Source of the DNA: Syntrophomonadaceae bacterium
GTDB lineage: Bacteria; Bacillota_B; Syntrophomonadia; Syntrophomonadales; Syntrophomonadaceae
NCBI GenBank assembly: GCA_030627145.1
Contig: DAOUSQ010000006.1
Coordinates: 1 to 16,691, forward strand
DNA length: 16,691 nt
Direction of reading: 5' to 3'
Positions 6,989 to 14,305 of the stretch are shown one piece after another (position 1 is the stretch's first letter; each line of letters begins with the position of its first letter). The notes beneath the pieces were generated by a model. The model was not told where the DNA came from, searched no databases, and worked only from the letters and a program-made list of their open reading frames with translations. The position numbers and the translations under genes are program-made.

Positions 6989-7972
6989 ATGTCTAAAAAA
7001 GTACTAGTTACCGGAGCCGACGGCTTTATAGGAAGCCATCTTGTTGAAGAACTTATAAAAAAAGGTGAGAATGTAAAAGCCTTTGTTTATTACAATTCAT
7101 TTAATAACTGGGGATGGCTTGATACTTTCTCTAAAGAGCTATTAGATGAAATAGAAGTATTTGCCGGGGATATCCGTGATCCTAATGGTGTTAGAGAAGC
7201 AATGAAAGATGTGGACGAGGTGTTCCATCTTGCGGCTTTAATAGCCATCCCATTTAGCTATCATTCCCCAGATTCTTATGTAGATACGAATATTAAGGGA
7301 ACTTTAAATATACTCCAAGCTGCCCGAAACCTGGGCACTAAAAGAGTACTGACAACCTCTACCTCTGAGGTCTATGGCACGGCTCAGTATGTCCCTATTG
7401 ATGAAAAGCATCCGTTTCACGGGCAATCGCCTTATTCGGCTACAAAGATAGGAGCTGACAGGCTAGCAGAGAGCTTTTATCGTAGCTTTGATATGCCTAT
7501 TACTATAGTAAGACCTTTTAACACCTACGGCCCACGTCAATCAGCCAGAGCAGTAATTCCAACAATTATTACCCAGCTTTTGTCCGGAATAACAGAGATA
7601 AAATTGGGTTCGCTTACTCCAACCAGAGATTTTAATTATGCAAAAGATACTGCCCAGGGCTTTATAGATATAGCCAGGTCTGATAAGACAATAGGTGAAG
7701 AAATAAACATAGCTACTCAACATGAGATATCTATTGGTGAGCTTGCACAGGAGTTGATTGATCAGATTAATCCTGATGCAAGAATAATATGTGATGAGCA
7801 AAGACTTCGCCCGGAAAAAAGTGAGGTAAACAGGCTATTAGGTTCAAATGAAAAAATCAGAAAACTTACCGCTTGGGAGCCAAGGTACACTTTAAAAGAG
7901 GGGCTGGCAGAGACGATAGCCTTTTTCAAGGAGAATCTGAGCAGATATAAAGCAGATATATATAATCTGTAA
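6989..7972 (+). CDS. legB: NDP-N-acetylglucosamine 4,6-dehydratase LegB (SDR family)
   Basis: First sugar-modifying step of legionaminic acid synthesis: oxidation at C4 and loss of water across C5-C6 of the nucleotide-linked GlcNAc. The 327-residue extended short-chain dehydrogenase has an N-terminal Rossmann motif TGADGFIGSH (residues 8-17), an acidic strand end AGDIRD near 60, the catalytic region STSEVYG (about 130) with YSATK (about 150) as the Tyr-x-x-x-Lys pair, and RPFNTYGPRQ in the substrate domain. ATG 6989 is used because AAAGGAG (6974-6980) is eight bases ahead; an in-frame TTG at 6941 lacks such a site. The presence of ptmE two genes downstream argues for GDP-GlcNAc as substrate, as in Campylobacter, rather than UDP-GlcNAc. 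First gene of the cassette. Confidence 0.88.
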   Translation: MSKKVLVTGADGFIGSHLVEELIKKGENVKAFVYYNSFNNWGWLDTFSKELLDEIEVFAGDIRDPNGVREAMKDVDEVFHLAALIAIPFSYHSPDSYVDTNIKGTLNILQAARNLGTKRVLTTSTSEVYGTAQYVPIDEKHPFHGQSPYSATKIGADRLAESFYRSFDMPITIVRPFNTYGPRQSARAVIPTIITQLLSGITEIKLGSLTPTRDFNYAKDTAQGFIDIARSDKTIGEEINIATQHEISIGELAQELIDQINPDARIICDEQRLRPEKSEVNRLLGSNEKIRKLTAWEPRYTLKEGLAETIAFFKENLSRYKADIYNL

Positions 7973-7987
7973 TGAGGAAGTGATATT

Positions 7988-9154
7988 TTGGATAAGTTCA
8001 TACCATTGTCAGTTCCAAACCTAAGAGGAAATGAGCTTAAATATATAACTGATGCAGTACAAAAGGAATGGGTTTCTACGGGTGGAACATACATAAATAG
8101 ATATGAAAAAGAAATGGCCGAGTATCTAAATGTGGAAACGGCTGTTGCTTGTCAAAGCGGAACAGCCGGTTTACATCTTGCATTAATTTTATCAGGGATA
8201 GAAGCAGGCGATGAGGTCATAGTGCCAACCCTTACATTTATAGCTGCTGTGAATCCGATAAAATATTTACATGCATATCCTGTTTTTATGGATTGTGATG
8301 ATTCACTATGTATGGATATGACTAAATTACGAGAGTTCTGCCAAACAGAGTGCGATTTTATCGATGACAAATTAATTAATAAGTCCACTGGCAGACATAT
8401 AAAAGCGGTAGTGGTGGTTCATGTTTTTGGTAATATGGCAGATATGATAGCAGTTATGAATATTGCTCGGGAATACAATCTTAAAGTAATTGAGGATGCA
8501 ACGGAAGCATTAGGGACCTACTATATAGAGGGTAGATATAAAGGTAAATATGCTGGAACCATTGCAGATATAGGAGTGTATTCCTTTAATGGCAATAAAA
8601 TTATTACCACTGGTGGTGGGGGAATGATGGTTTCGTCTGACGCCGGTATTATGAAAAAGGCAAAATATTTATCTACGCAGGGCAAGGATGACATTGTTAA
8701 CTTCATACATAATGAAGTTGGATATAACTATCGAATGACCAACCTACAGGCCGCGTTAGGGGTTGCGCAGTTGGAACAGCTTGAAGACTTTATAACTATA
8801 AAGCAGAAAAACTATAATACATACAAAAAGAAAATTAATGATCAAATAAAAGGTTTGAAACTTTTAGACTTTAGAAATGATATAAGGCCAAATTACTGGT
8901 TTTATTCTTTATACATAGAGGATACGGTTAAATACTCCAAAGAAAAAATAATAAAAAGTTTAGCTAATGATAACATACAAACCCGTCCAATATGGGGACT
9001 GATACATGAACAAAAACCGTACTTGGATGCCCAAACTTATTACATTGAAAAAGCATTTAAATATTACTATAGGATAGTCAATATTCCATGTAGTAGCAAT
9101 TTATCCCCGGAGGATGTGTTTAGAGTTATCGGGAGAATCCAAGCTATTTCATAA
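7988..9154 (+). CDS. legC: PLP-dependent aminotransferase LegC (DegT/DnrJ/EryC1/StrS family)
   Basis: Transfers an amino group from glutamate to C4 of the keto sugar made by LegB. The 388-residue protein has the fold-type I signature of this family: CQSGTAGLHLAL (about 55-66) for phosphate binding, PTLTFIAAVNPI (about 80-91), the cofactor-contacting Asp in VIEDATEALG (about 168-177), and SFNGNKIITTGGGG with the Schiff-base lysine at residue 204. YRMTNLQAALG near 255 is also diagnostic. The long insert after MDCDD (about 100-140) is typical of LegC-type rather than PglE-type enzymes. It starts at TTG 7988 after GAGGAAGTGA, 15 bases after legB; no ATG near the N-terminus would keep the PLSVPNL motif. 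Confidence 0.9.
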   Translation: MDKFIPLSVPNLRGNELKYITDAVQKEWVSTGGTYINRYEKEMAEYLNVETAVACQSGTAGLHLALILSGIEAGDEVIVPTLTFIAAVNPIKYLHAYPVFMDCDDSLCMDMTKLREFCQTECDFIDDKLINKSTGRHIKAVVVVHVFGNMADMIAVMNIAREYNLKVIEDATEALGTYYIEGRYKGKYAGTIADIGVYSFNGNKIITTGGGGMMVSSDAGIMKKAKYLSTQGKDDIVNFIHNEVGYNYRMTNLQAALGVAQLEQLEDFITIKQKNYNTYKKKINDQIKGLKLLDFRNDIRPNYWFYSLYIEDTVKYSKEKIIKSLANDNIQTRPIWGLIHEQKPYLDAQTYYIEKAFKYYYRIVNIPCSSNLSPEDVFRVIGRIQAIS

Positions 9155-9169
9155 GGTGGTGGGTTTATA

Positions 9170-10210
9170 TTGAACATAGAAGCATTACTTATTGATGAAA
9201 AACAAAGCGTATTAGAGGCCATGAAACAAATAGATAAAACAGCAATGCAGATATTGCTTGTTGCTGATAATAACAGGTTAAAAGCAATTATTACTGATGG
9301 CGACATTAGAAGGCATATCCTGAACGGAGGAAATTTAGAGGATAAAGTTGATACTGTTGCAAACTATAACCCACGATTCATATATGAAAAAGATAAACAC
9401 AATGCTAAAGAGCTAATGAATAAATGGTCAATATTGTCTTTACCAGTTGTGAATGAAAATGTTGAAATCCAGTCTATTGTTTTTCTGAATGATTATGAAA
9501 TTGGACGTAACCATTCTGTTAATGCACCGGTAGTTATAATGGCAGGTGGATTTGGAACAAGGCTTTATCCATATACGAAAATACTACCTAAACCCCTCAT
9601 TCCCATTGGCGAGATACCTATTACCGAACACATAATTAATCAATTTATGGAATTTGACTGCAAAGAGTTTCATTTAATTGTTAACCATAAGAAAAATATG
9701 ATAAAGGCCTATTTTTGCGAGGTTGAAAAAGATTATAAAATCGAATTTCATGATGAGGATGTACCATTAGGCACAGGTGGAGGGCTTAGTCTGTTAAAAG
9801 GGAAGTTGAATGAACCCTTTTTCCTTACTAATTGTGATGTATTAATCAGAGCCAATTACAAGGAGATATATGACTTCCATAAAAAAAACAAAAATATGAT
9901 TACCATAGTAGCAGCATTTAAGCATTTGACCATTCCATATGGAATAATAAATATGGATAGTAGTGGTGAGATAGCTGCAATGACAGAAAAACCAGAATAT
10001 TCGTTTTTAACTAATACGGGTTTTTATGTTGTGAATCCGGAAGTTATAAATAGGATTGAGGATGATAAAGCTATAGGGTTTCCTGACATAATTGAAAAAC
10101 AAAAAAGTCTGGGAGAAAAAATTGGAGTCTTTCCTGTTGGCGAAAAATGCTGGCTTGACATGGGCCAGTTTGAAGAGTTGGAGAAAATGCGGAAGGAATT
10201 AGGAGTGTAA
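9170..10210 (+). CDS. ptmE: Glucosamine-1-phosphate guanylyltransferase PtmE (CBS pair plus nucleotidyltransferase)
   Basis: Makes the GDP-activated glucosamine that feeds the legionaminic acid pathway. The 346-residue protein has two CBS motifs at about residues 1-115 (LLVADNNRLKAIITDGDIRRHIL in the first, ILSLPVVNENVEIQSIVFLND in the second) and a sugar nucleotidyltransferase domain from about 119. The nucleotidyltransferase part shows MAGGFGTRLYPYTKILPKPLIPI (starting at residue 124), with the Gly-rich loop, Arg and the PKPL lysine, then PLGTGGGLSLL and TNCDVLI with the metal-binding Asp. This two-domain layout is that of Campylobacter PtmE, not of the UDP-forming GlmU. It starts at TTG 9170 behind AAGGTGGTGGG. 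Its presence is the main reason to assign the GDP route. Confidence 0.85.
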   Translation: MNIEALLIDEKQSVLEAMKQIDKTAMQILLVADNNRLKAIITDGDIRRHILNGGNLEDKVDTVANYNPRFIYEKDKHNAKELMNKWSILSLPVVNENVEIQSIVFLNDYEIGRNHSVNAPVVIMAGGFGTRLYPYTKILPKPLIPIGEIPITEHIINQFMEFDCKEFHLIVNHKKNMIKAYFCEVEKDYKIEFHDEDVPLGTGGGLSLLKGKLNEPFFLTNCDVLIRANYKEIYDFHKKNKNMITIVAAFKHLTIPYGIINMDSSGEIAAMTEKPEYSFLTNTGFYVVNPEVINRIEDDKAIGFPDIIEKQKSLGEKIGVFPVGEKCWLDMGQFEELEKMRKELGV

Positions 10211-10214
10211 GTCC

Positions 10215-10856
10215 ATGAAAAAAATTATTCTTGTAGGTGCAGGTGGACATGCACTTAGTGTTATAGATAGTATCCATTCAAATAATAAATACGAAATAAT
10301 CGGAGTTACTGATTTGGATTGTATTGGTGACAAATTATTAAGTTATGAAATTATAGGGAATGACAACATATTACAATCTATTTTTGATAGTGGTGTTAAA
10401 TATGCATTTGTCACAGTTGGAAGTATTGGAAATACTTCTTTAAGAGAAAAACTGTTTAATATGCTCAAGGGTATAGGATTTATTTTACCTCCAATAATTG
10501 ATGTTTCTTCAAATATAGGAAGTGATGTAATGCTTGGTGAGGGTGTTTATATAGGAAAGAAAACAGTAGTTAATCCAAATAGCAATATAGGAAATATGTC
10601 TATTATAAATACAGGTGCAATTATTGAACATTGTTGTTTTATTGGTGAATTTACACACATAGCGCCAGGTGCTGTAGTATGTGGTGATGTTAAAATAGGT
10701 GCTCGTACTCATGTTGGTGCAAATGCTACGGTTATTCAAGGTACAAATATTGGTGACAATAGCATTGTAGGTGCTGGAAGCATTGTTACTAATGATGTGC
10801 CAGGTAAAGTTATTGCTTATGGTAATCCATGTAAAGTGGTGAAAAATAATGAGTAA
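10215..10856 (+). CDS. legH: Sugar N-acetyltransferase LegH (PglD/NeuD-like, left-handed beta helix)
   Basis: Acetylates the C4 amino group of the LegC product with acetyl-CoA. The 213-residue protein begins with a nucleotide-sugar binding Rossmann-like domain (KKIILVGAGGHALSVIDSI, residues 2-20) and continues from about residue 95 with hexapeptide repeats of the V/I-G type (VMLGEGVYIGKKTVVNPN, IGDNSIVGAGSIVTNDVPG) that build a left-handed beta helix. His139 in IIEHCCFIGE matches the catalytic histidine of PglD. Two adjacent cysteines follow it, which is unremarkable for function. The reading frame looks clearly AT-richer than the flagellar genes around it. It overlaps legI by eight bases and starts four bases after ptmE, so the genes are translationally linked. 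Confidence 0.85.
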   Translation: MKKIILVGAGGHALSVIDSIHSNNKYEIIGVTDLDCIGDKLLSYEIIGNDNILQSIFDSGVKYAFVTVGSIGNTSLREKLFNMLKGIGFILPPIIDVSSNIGSDVMLGEGVYIGKKTVVNPNSNIGNMSIINTGAIIEHCCFIGEFTHIAPGAVVCGDVKIGARTHVGANATVIQGTNIGDNSIVGAGSIVTNDVPGKVIAYGNPCKVVKNNE

Positions 10857-11847
10857 AATTTTTGTAATAGCTGAAGCCGGAGTTAATCACAATGGAGACA
10901 TAAAATTAGCTAAAAAATTAATAGACGTTGCAAAAAGTGCCGGAGCAGATGCAGTGAAATTTCAAACCTTTAAAGCAGAGAACGTTGTGTCTAAGGTTGC
11001 GCAAAAGGCAGAGTATCAAAAAGAAACTACCGGGGCTGACGAAAGCCAGCTTGATATGGTAAAGAAATTAGAGCTAACTTTTCAAGATTTTAGAGAACTA
11101 AAAAAATATTGTGAGGAAAAGGAAATATTATTTCTTTCCACGCCATTTGATTTAGAAAGTATAGAGTTTTTAGAAAGCCTTGATATACCTATATATAAAG
11201 TGCCTTCCGGAGAGGTGAACAATCTGCTCTATCTGATGAAAATTGCAGGCACAGGTAAGCCTATAATAATGTCTACCGGGATGACTGATTTGGATGAGGT
11301 GAGTTCGGCATTAGAGGTGCTTCGGGATAATGGTGCAGGAACGATAACGCTGCTACACTGTAATACTCAGTATCCTACTCCTTTTGAAGATGCCAATATC
11401 AAGGCAATGCTAACTTTGAAGGAACGTTTTGGTATTGCGGTTGGCTATTCAGATCATACTTTAGGGATTGAAGCACCAGTCGCGGCGGTAGCATTAGGCG
11501 CAACTGTGATTGAAAAACACTTTACCCTTGATAAAAATATGGAGGGACCAGACCATAAGGCGAGTCTTGATCCACAGGAGCTCAAGGCTATGGTAACGGC
11601 TATCAGGAATATTGAAGTTGCTTTAGGAGATGGCATAAAACGACCATCAAAATCTGAAATTTTTAACAAAGAAGTAGCTCGTAAAAGCATTGTCGCCAGG
11701 CGAAATATAATTAAAGGTGAAATTTTTACTGAAAATAATATAACGGTCAAGCGTCCGGGTAATGGAATTTCTCCTATGAGATGGTTTGAAATTATAGGAG
11801 AAATTGCAAAGCGTGATTTTTGTGAGGATGAGTTGATAGAAATATGA
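10849..11847 (+). CDS. legI: N,N'-diacetyllegionaminic acid synthase LegI (NeuB family)
   Basis: Condenses 2,4-diacetamido-2,4,6-trideoxymannose with phosphoenolpyruvate to the nine-carbon acid. The 332-residue protein has the NeuB TIM barrel (about 1-270): IAEAGVNHNGD (7-17), DAVKFQTFK, FLSTPFD, KVPSGEVNN, MSTGMTD, HCNTQYPTP, GYSDHT and EKHFTLD with the metal-binding His, followed by a C-terminal SAF antifreeze-like domain (about 272-332; RKSIVARRNIIKGE, then KRPGNGISP). The KVPSGEVNN segment, where sialic acid synthases have KxxSxE/D, and the DMVKKLEL part fit the legionaminic/sialic group rather than PseI. It overlaps legH upstream by eight bases and legG downstream by four. Confidence 0.9.
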   Translation: MSKIFVIAEAGVNHNGDIKLAKKLIDVAKSAGADAVKFQTFKAENVVSKVAQKAEYQKETTGADESQLDMVKKLELTFQDFRELKKYCEEKEILFLSTPFDLESIEFLESLDIPIYKVPSGEVNNLLYLMKIAGTGKPIIMSTGMTDLDEVSSALEVLRDNGAGTITLLHCNTQYPTPFEDANIKAMLTLKERFGIAVGYSDHTLGIEAPVAAVALGATVIEKHFTLDKNMEGPDHKASLDPQELKAMVTAIRNIEVALGDGIKRPSKSEIFNKEVARKSIVARRNIIKGEIFTENNITVKRPGNGISPMRWFEIIGEIAKRDFCEDELIEI

Positions 11848-13010
11848 AAAAAACAATTTGTGTGGTCACTGGTAGTAGAGCAGAGTACGGTCTTTTAAGG
11901 CCCCTAATCAAGAAAATTATTGCTACCGATAATTTTGACTTAAAAATTGTAGCAACAGGTATGCACCTCTCTGAAGATTTTGGCCTTACATATAAGGAGA
12001 TAGAAGCAGATGGCATTTCTATAGATGCTAAAATTCATGTATTGCAAGATGATGATTCTAATAAGGCTATGTCTAAGGCTATTGGATTTGGTGTTATAGG
12101 TTTTGCAGAGTATTTTGATAAAACCCAACCTGATATGGTAGTCGTATTAGGCGACCGATTTGAAATATTTGCTGCGGCTACAGCTGCCGCAGTTGTCTGT
12201 ATTCCAATTGCTCATCTTTATGGTGGGGAAACAACAGAGGGAGCTGTTGATGAATTTTTTCGCCACTCTATAACTAAAATGAGCTATTTGCATTTTACTT
12301 CCACTGAGCAATACAGGCAGCGTGTTATTAATATGGGGGAAGCGCCAGAGCGGGTATTCAATGTTGGAGCAACTGGAGTGGAAAATATTTCAAGTATGCC
12401 TCTTATGAGCAAAGAGGAACTTGCTAAGAGTATAGGTTTTGAATTGAATACTCCGTATGCTATTGTAACATTTCATCCTGTAACATTAGAAAAGAATACT
12501 GCGGTAAAGCAGTTTGATGAACTATTATCTGCTCTTGATGCGACTAAGGGGATGAACTATGTTTTTACCAAAGCTAATGCTGATGCAAATGGTCGAGCAA
12601 TAAATAAAAGAATAGACGAATATTGTGAGGATAGTGATAATGCCATTGCATTCACATCTATGGGCGTTTTAAGATACTTATCTGCAATGAAATACTGCGA
12701 AATGGTTATTGGTAATTCTTCCAGCGGAATAGTGGAAACCCCAAGCTTTAAAAAACCTACAATCAATATTGGGGACAGGCAAAAAGGCCGGATATGTGCA
12801 AAATCCGTGATATGTTGTGAACCAGAGAAGCATACGATTCTGCAAAGCATTGCCAGGGTAAGGTCACAGAAGTTTTTGGATGAAATTGCAAAACAGAAGA
12901 GTCCCTATGGTGATGGGAAAACTTCAGAGAAGATTTTAGCTACAATAAAGGACTTCCTTGATAATGATAGGATAAACTTAAAAAAGAGCTTTTATGATGT
13001 GAGGGGATAA
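11844..13010 (+). CDS. legG: NDP-sugar 2-epimerase, hydrolysing, LegG (NeuC family)
   Basis: Removes the nucleotide from the diacetamido sugar and inverts C2, giving the free mannose-configured substrate of LegI. The 388-residue protein has the two-Rossmann fold of the UDP-GlcNAc 2-epimerase family: VTGSRAEYGLLRPLI (8-22), VVVLGDRFEIFAAA (about 98-111), HLYGGETTEGAVDEFFRHS (about 123-141) with conserved Gly-Gly-Glu, and GNSSSGIVETPSF (about 290-302) with the donor-binding Ser run. Length fits the family. The start ATG overlaps the legI stop in an ATGA arrangement. The sequence cannot tell UDP from GDP preference; neighbouring ptmE suggests GDP. Confidence 0.88.
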   Translation: MKKTICVVTGSRAEYGLLRPLIKKIIATDNFDLKIVATGMHLSEDFGLTYKEIEADGISIDAKIHVLQDDDSNKAMSKAIGFGVIGFAEYFDKTQPDMVVVLGDRFEIFAAATAAAVVCIPIAHLYGGETTEGAVDEFFRHSITKMSYLHFTSTEQYRQRVINMGEAPERVFNVGATGVENISSMPLMSKEELAKSIGFELNTPYAIVTFHPVTLEKNTAVKQFDELLSALDATKGMNYVFTKANADANGRAINKRIDEYCEDSDNAIAFTSMGVLRYLSAMKYCEMVIGNSSSGIVETPSFKKPTINIGDRQKGRICAKSVICCEPEKHTILQSIARVRSQKFLDEIAKQKSPYGDGKTSEKILATIKDFLDNDRINLKKSFYDVRG

Positions 13011-13013
13011 ACC

Positions 13014-13721
13014 ATGTACAAAGATAAAAAGATAATTGCAATTATTCCTGCGCGTAGCGGCTCTAAGGGCTTACCTGATAAGAATATACGTATTCTTAAT
13101 GGGAAGCCTTTGCTTGCATATAGTATTGGTGCAGCCCGGGAGGCAGGAATATTCGATGAAATATTCCTTTCAACCGATTCACAAGAATATGCTAATATTG
13201 CAATACAACATGGTGCAAATGTACCCTTTTTAAGGTCCGATGAGCTTGCTACAGATGCAGCTTCGACATTGGATTGTGTAAAGGAAGCACTAGACCAATA
13301 TAATACAATTGGCAAACAATTTGATATATTTGTTATTTTGCAACCTACATCGCCTTTAAGAACACCTCAGGATATAGTTGCAGCAGTTGAAACAATGATT
13401 GTAAATAATGCGGATACTGTTGTTTCAGTTTGCGAGGCCGACCATTCTCCGTTGTGGTACAATACTTTGCCAGAAAGTAAATCATTAAATGGCTTTCTGC
13501 GACAGGAAGTATTAACAAAAACCAGACAAGAGTTACCAACTTACTACAGGATAAATGGTGCGGTTTATGTCGTGAAAACAGAGTATTTTGCAAGGTCACA
13601 AAATATCTATGATTGTAATTCTTTCGCATACATAATGCCAAAAGAGAATTCAATAGATATAGATACTTTACTGGATTTTTCCATAGCAGAGTATTTGCTA
13701 ATACAAAAAAATAATATGTAA
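13014..13721 (+). CDS. legF: CMP-legionaminic acid synthetase LegF (NeuA/KdsB-like)
   Basis: Activates the finished nonulosonate with CTP, giving the donor that Maf would use. The 235-residue protein starts with the family nucleotide-binding motif IIPARSGSKGLPDKNIRILNGKPL (split: IPARSGSKGLPDKNI about 11-25), then FLSTDSQEYANIA, LQPTSPLRTPQD (about 110-121), YYRINGAVYV (about 180-189) with the conserved NGA, and PKENSIDIDTLLDF with the metal-binding Asp pair near the end. Length is that of a single-domain synthetase. It starts three bases after legG behind GAGGGG and ends exactly where the flippase remnant begins. Assignment to legionaminic acid and not Neu5Ac rests on the cassette. Confidence 0.88.
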   Translation: MYKDKKIIAIIPARSGSKGLPDKNIRILNGKPLLAYSIGAAREAGIFDEIFLSTDSQEYANIAIQHGANVPFLRSDELATDAASTLDCVKEALDQYNTIGKQFDIFVILQPTSPLRTPQDIVAAVETMIVNNADTVVSVCEADHSPLWYNTLPESKSLNGFLRQEVLTKTRQELPTYYRINGAVYVVKTEYFARSQNIYDCNSFAYIMPKENSIDIDTLLDFSIAEYLLIQKNNM

Positions 13722-13980
13722 TTCGGCTATTCCATTTCTGCTAATGCCGGTTCTGACTAGGTATCTTAACCCGGACGACTATGGAGTAGTTGCGATGTTT
13801 GGGGTTCTGTTAAGCTTTATGGTGCCGTTTACTGGTTTGAGTATTCATGGAGCTATCGCACGGCAGTATTACGATCGTGATGAAGTCGATTTGCCTTCGT
13901 ATGTTACTAATTGCTTATTTATACTTATTAGTAGCACTAGAATAGTAGGCATTATATTTCACTTATGCCCGGTTTGCTAG
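13720..13980 (+). pseudogene. Remnant of a Wzx-type polysaccharide flippase
   Basis: Translation in this frame reads NSAIPFLLMPVLTRYLNPDDYG (from 13720), then VAMFGVLLSFMVPFTGLSIHGAIARQYYDRDEVDLP-like residues and LFILISSTRIVG, all in the pattern of the first two to three membrane helices of MATE/Wzx O-unit flippases (oligosaccharide flippase family). The stop at 13978-13980 ends it after about 86 codons, against more than 400 in a normal flippase. The 5' end is also missing: the homologous part begins inside the legF stop codon with no start codon or ribosome site, and the first ATG in frame (13744) lies within the first helix. It is therefore deleted at both ends and cannot work as a transporter. 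Confidence 0.82.
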
Positions 13981-14003
13981 ACATAAAGAAAAGACATTAT
14001 AAT
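13974..14003 (+). promoter_or_regulatory. Putative sigma-A promoter for the FlhB-like/FliK-like pair
   Basis: A perfect TATAAT lies at 13998-14003 with TTGCTA (four of six matches to TTGACA) 18 bases upstream at 13974-13979. The predicted start near 14010 would give a very short leader. The -35 falls in the tail of the flippase remnant, so this promoter may have been formed or brought close by that rearrangement. Confidence 0.45.
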
Positions 14004-14022
14004 AAAAAATATGGAGGTAATC

Positions 14023-14301
14023 GTGAAAAAACCTGTTAAACTTGCTGTTGCTTTAAAGTACGATGAAGAAAAAGAAGAGGCACCTGTAGTTGTTGCATCT
14101 GGCAGGGGAGAAATTGCTAAAAAGATAATCGAAAAGGCAACAGAAGAAGATGTGCCTGTTTATACTGATGAGTCCCTGGCACAGGTCCTGGAATCTTTAG
14201 AGGTCGGGACGGAAATTCCGCCGGAACTCTATGAAGCGGTAGCACAGGTTATTGCCTTTGTCTGGCAGATTGACAGTAAACATTCCGGGGGAGTGGAATG
14301 A
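14023..14301 (+). CDS. FlhB-like C-terminal domain protein (YlqH-type export switch homologue)
   Basis: A 92-residue soluble protein equal to the cytoplasmic C-terminal domain of FlhB without its membrane part: KLAVALKYDEEKEEAPVVVASG (split at AVALKYD and APVVVASG), then EIAKKIIEKATEEDVPVYTDESLAQVLESLEVGTEIPPELYEAVAQVIAFVW. In FlhB this region follows the self-cleaving NPTH; here the matching position reads KPVK, so cleavage cannot occur and the protein resembles the already cleaved fragment. Bacillus ylqH encodes such a protein. FlhB controls export substrate order through FliK; free-standing homologues can partly replace it in some species. GTG 14023 is chosen because GGAGGT (14013-14018) lies just ahead; an ATG at 14011 would absorb that site. 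Its stop is four bases before the next gene. Confidence 0.82.
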   Translation: MKKPVKLAVALKYDEEKEEAPVVVASGRGEIAKKIIEKATEEDVPVYTDESLAQVLESLEVGTEIPPELYEAVAQVIAFVWQIDSKHSGGVE

Positions 14302-14305
14302 AATC

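Noticed and set aside
6989..13721. Cassette considered as pseudaminic acid or sialic acid synthesis.
   Set aside because: There is no PseB/PseC/PseG-type gene, and LegB, LegC and PtmE with CBS domains are not needed for Neu5Ac; the set fits legionaminic acid best.
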